In this document: positions 22,811-25,045 of the stretch, piece by piece
Numbering within the stretch: position 1 is the first letter of the stretch
Layout of the letters: each line of letters starts with the position of its first letter
The notes under the pieces: generated by a model
Seen by the model: the letters and a program-made list of their open reading frames with translations, nothing else
Database searches by the model: none
What the model was told of the DNA's origin: nothing
Made by a program: the position numbers and the translations under genes
DNA from: Glomus cerebriforme
Lineage: Eukaryota > Glomeromycota > Glomeromycetes > Glomerales > Glomeraceae
NCBI GenBank assembly: GCA_003550305.1
Contig: QKYT01000082.1
Location: 259,365-284,409, forward strand
Direction of reading: 5' to 3'
Length of the DNA stretch: 25,045 bases

Positions 22811-22964
22811 TATACAAATAAACATGACGTGATCATGTAACTAATCAAAAATATTAAATCTACCACGTGATCAAAAACCTAGGCGATAATTATCCAGGTA
22901 ATGTTTAGCAATTTCCAAATAATTATTATATTTTTGATTTAAAAGAAAATAAAAATAAAAAAAA

Positions 22965-23282
22965 GTAATTTATCATCATGGCAATGCATTACTATTCCTT
23001 ACATAACTTATACTATATAATAATTTGTTATCCTTATATCATACCGTAGTTTTCTATTTTTTAGGAACTTAGAATTTTTTCAGTATAATAAATACTATTT
23101 ATCACATGTTATTCATTATTTATAATGCTAGCCAAAATTTTCTTATTCAAATCTTAGGTAAATTCATAAAAGTCAATTTTATTTCTTTTGAAAATTAAAA
23201 TTTTGGATTATACAAAATTTTTAAAAAGGCAATTTTATTGCAGATCATTTAATTCTAACTGGAATTATGAAATTATATAATA
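22965..23282 (+). repeat. Repeat C, eroded copy
   Basis: Landmarks of repeat C occur in order but heavily changed: TAGGAACTTAGAATTTTTTC, CTATTTATCACATGTTATTC, TGCTAGCCAAAATTTTC and TCTAACTGGAATTATG. It abuts foldback element 2. Confidence 0.5.
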
Positions 23283-23286
23283 CTGA

Positions 23287-24085
23287 CCACTGGTCAAAAA
23301 CTTATCTATCTTACAGATATTTTACAGATAACTTATAAATAGGGTACCCAAAATGCAAAAAATCTGCTATATATTAGGTACCCAATATGTATACTATAGA
23401 ATTAAAAAATACAATTTATTAATTATCTTACTATCTAGTGATCATAAAATGACAAAATATAGGTTATTTGATTCATCTTACTGAGGTATATTGAATAATA
23501 CTAATTTTGCATTTCTAAGTATGATTAAGGTTGCTTGCTGAAACCTAGGGGTTTAAGCAATATGGCATTTTAGCAAAAAGCAAAATTCTGCTGAAACTAT
23601 ATTAAAGTTATATTAAAAAACTGGCAAAACTTTGGAGAAAAGTGAAACTGCCGAAACTTATTATAATTGCCGAAGCTGCCAAAACTCTGCCAAAACTATA
23701 ATAAATCTATAGTAAAATTTTGACGAAACCAATCATAGGATTTTAAAGAGGTTTAGGCAGGCAACTTTAGGTATGATAGATGTCAAGATATTTGACAAAT
23801 TGGTATTTTTTATTTTTTTTTTACAATTTATCAAATATCTCAGCATTTATTATACCTTAGAAATGTGAAATTAGTACCATTCAATACGTCTCAGTGAGGC
23901 GAATTGAATGAGCTATATTTCATCTTTTTATGATTACTGAATAGTAAGATAATTAATAAATTGTATTTTTAATTCTATAGTATACATATTGGATACCCGA
24001 TACCCGATATATAGCAGATTTTCTGCATTTTGGATACCTGATATTTATAAGATATCTGTAAGATTTATCAGTTTTTGACCAGTTG
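23287..24085. mobile_element. Foldback element 2, interrupted by another element
   Basis: This is a diverged copy of the element at 21776-22290. It starts CCACTGGTCAAAAACTTATC, and its right end, reverse-complemented, starts CCAACTGGTCAAAAACTGAT. The left arm is split by the 244-bp insertion 23526-23769. Internal ACCCGATACCCGATA near 23995 is a small local duplication. A perfect 14-bp palindrome GGTGATGCATCACC (24085-24098) sits at the right edge. Confidence 0.75.
23526..23769. mobile_element. Small inverted-repeat element nested in foldback 2 (hAT-like duplication)
   Basis: It starts TAAGGTTGCTTGCTGAAACC, and the reverse complement of its end is TAAAGTTGCCTGCCTAAACC. Flanking GTATGAT (23519-23525 and 23771-23777) is an exact 7-bp duplication, or 8 bp with one mismatch (AGTATGAT/GGTATGAT). 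The uninterrupted foldback 1 has ATATGATAGAT at this place. The interior is rich in GCCRAAACT and CAAAACT words. It is non-coding. Confidence 0.7.
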
Positions 24086-24144
24086 GTGATGCATCACCAT
24101 AGTGATAAATTACTAAATCCTAAAAATAATATTATAATTAATTA

Positions 24145-24175
24145 AAATAAAATAATAAAATAATAATAATAATAA
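24145..24175. repeat. AAT microsatellite
   Basis: An AAAATAATAAAATAATAAT-type run with repeated AAT triplets. Confidence 0.7.
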
Positions 24176-24200
24176 GACTAATTTAATACAGAAGTTAATT

Positions 24201-24505
24201 TTACATAATTTTATATTTATTGATTTATCAAAAAAATTTTAGTTAATTTATGAAATTATATATAAGATTTTATTATAAAAATGCTTTTTTTTTATTTTGT
24301 TTAATAAATGGTTTAAAAAAAAAAAAAAAAAATAATATTTATAAATAATAAAAAAAAAAAGAGAAAAGTAAAAAAATATTAGCATTTATAACTATCTATT
24401 AAACTACTAATAAAAATAATTATAATATAATTAAAATAATAGAAAAAAAAGTTTTTAGTATTTAATTAATAATATATCACCTATTATATCAGAGTTTAAA
24501 TTATA
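24201..24505 (-). repeat. Dispersed repeat A, right copy (uninterrupted)
   Basis: This is the reverse-complement partner of 790-986 plus 2662-2720. It carries a single copy of the 18-base sequence (24257-24274) that is duplicated around retroposon copy 1, so it represents the empty insertion site. An extra A/T-rich stretch of about 50 bp near 24415-24470 is absent from the left copy. Confidence 0.75.
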
Positions 24506-24542
24506 AGTAGTAAAATTTGACAGAGTTTGGATCTGATTATTT

Positions 24543-24685
24543 AAATATCTGATTTACATTTATCCGTTCAATCTGAATATCTGTCTAATTTATCCAGATA
24601 ATATTCAGATATTATTCAGATTTATAATTTGTCTGGATATTTTAATAAAATCTGAATATTATCCAGATATTTATAAAAAAAAAAA
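24543..24685. repeat. Cluster of inverted ATCTGAATATTATCCAGAT-type words
   Basis: The words ATCTGAATAT, ATCCAGATAA, ATATTCAGAT and TCTGGATATT alternate in both orientations every 20-30 bases, forming several overlapping palindromes. They lie between repeat A and repeat B of the right copy. Confidence 0.6.
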
Positions 24686-24840
24686 TATTTTAAAGCAGTA
24701 TTATACAAAAAACTTTTTTTGAAATGAAGTTTTTTATGGCAGATTATTTTAATGAACCATTATTTAAAAAAATAATTTAATATTTAAATTTGCTTCAAAT
24801 GTGATTATAATTAATAATAAATATTTGTATTTTATATTTG

Positions 24841-24957
24841 GATGATTTTAACGCTCACCAGAGGTGAATTTCACTGGAGGTTAATTTAAAAAATAATTAA
24901 CCAGGGGGTGAATTTTTAAATAATTCACCGGAGGTTAATTTCACCATATCACGTGAT
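24841..24957 (-). repeat. Palindrome-rich repeat B, right copy (better preserved)
   Basis: This is the reverse-complement partner of 2724-2839, bounded by GATGATTTTAAC and ATCACGTGAT. Internally GGTGAATTTTTAAATAATTC followed by ACC forms a near-perfect palindrome, and GGAGGTTAATTT occurs twice. It keeps C/G at most places where the left copy has T/A. Confidence 0.75.
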
Positions 24958-25045
24958 ATAAATATTTAACAAAAATTTATAAAAATTTTGTATATTTTTT
25001 AACATTTTTTACCACCTTATAACTTAATTAAAAATAAAGAAAAAT

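Larger units (their letters stand above)
20714..22916. mobile_element. 2.2-kb non-coding inverted-repeat element with 9-bp target duplication (MULE-like), carrying nested elements
   Basis: The left end reads GAAAATTACTAAATGTCACC and the reverse complement of the right end reads GGAAATTGCTAAACATTACC. Similarity continues through TGATTATCTCCTAGGTGATT versus ATAATTATCGCCTAGGTTTT, about 45 bases in all. AAATAATTA occurs immediately outside both ends (20705-20713 and 22917-22925). 9-bp duplications with long inverted ends are the mark of Mutator-like elements. Inside lie two TA-flanked small elements, a purine-rich minisatellite and a foldback element. No transposase frame is present, so it would be non-autonomous. 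Assignment to MULEs is inference from end structure only. Confidence 0.65.

Overview
The window is eukaryotic, AT-rich, repeat-dense fungal DNA. It carries two intact spliced genes with short GT-AG introns: a vacuolar aspartic protease (saccharopepsin/Pep4 type) on the + strand and an Ssd1/Sts5-type member of the Dis3L2 (RNase II) family on the - strand. The extreme AT content, the density of small terminal-inverted-repeat elements and the gene structures fit an early-diverging filamentous fungus. An arbuscular mycorrhizal fungus (Glomeromycotina, Rhizophagus-like) is my best guess, but this is inference and nothing in the window proves the species.

Layout. 1-290: 3' end of a Lys/Glu/Gly/Asp-rich reading frame cut by the window edge. 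290-10,090: gene-free repeat territory. It holds two copies of a 1.6-kb polyadenylated retroposon (987-2643 and 8474-10072), tandem and dispersed repeats, a 110-bp-period array whose units each contain a hairpin (about 5865-6680), and a 500-bp TA-flanked element (7903-8402). 10,090-18,500: the gene island. The protease (10650-12489) and SSD1 (13040-18118, complement) converge with about 550 bp between their stop codons. 18,500-25,045: a second repeat zone. It holds a tandem dimer of a small inverted-repeat element inserted in an older repeat, a 2.2-kb non-coding element bounded by inverted repeats and a 9-bp duplication (20714-22916) that carries three other elements and a purine-rich minisatellite, and a second foldback element that is itself interrupted.

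The two genes have no known direct functional link. The protease should act in the vacuole. The SSD1 product is expected to bind mRNA under control of an NDR kinase in polarized growth. Its RNB active-site aspartates are all present, unlike the degenerate sites of the budding- and fission-yeast proteins.

The strongest non-genic observations come from internal comparisons. One retroposon copy has its own empty-site paralogue near the right end of the window. The 2.2-kb composite element shows matching ends and a target duplication. Paired repeat copies differ largely by C-to-T and G-to-A changes, a pattern suggesting cytosine deamination. I found no tRNA, rRNA, CRISPR array or intact transposase gene.
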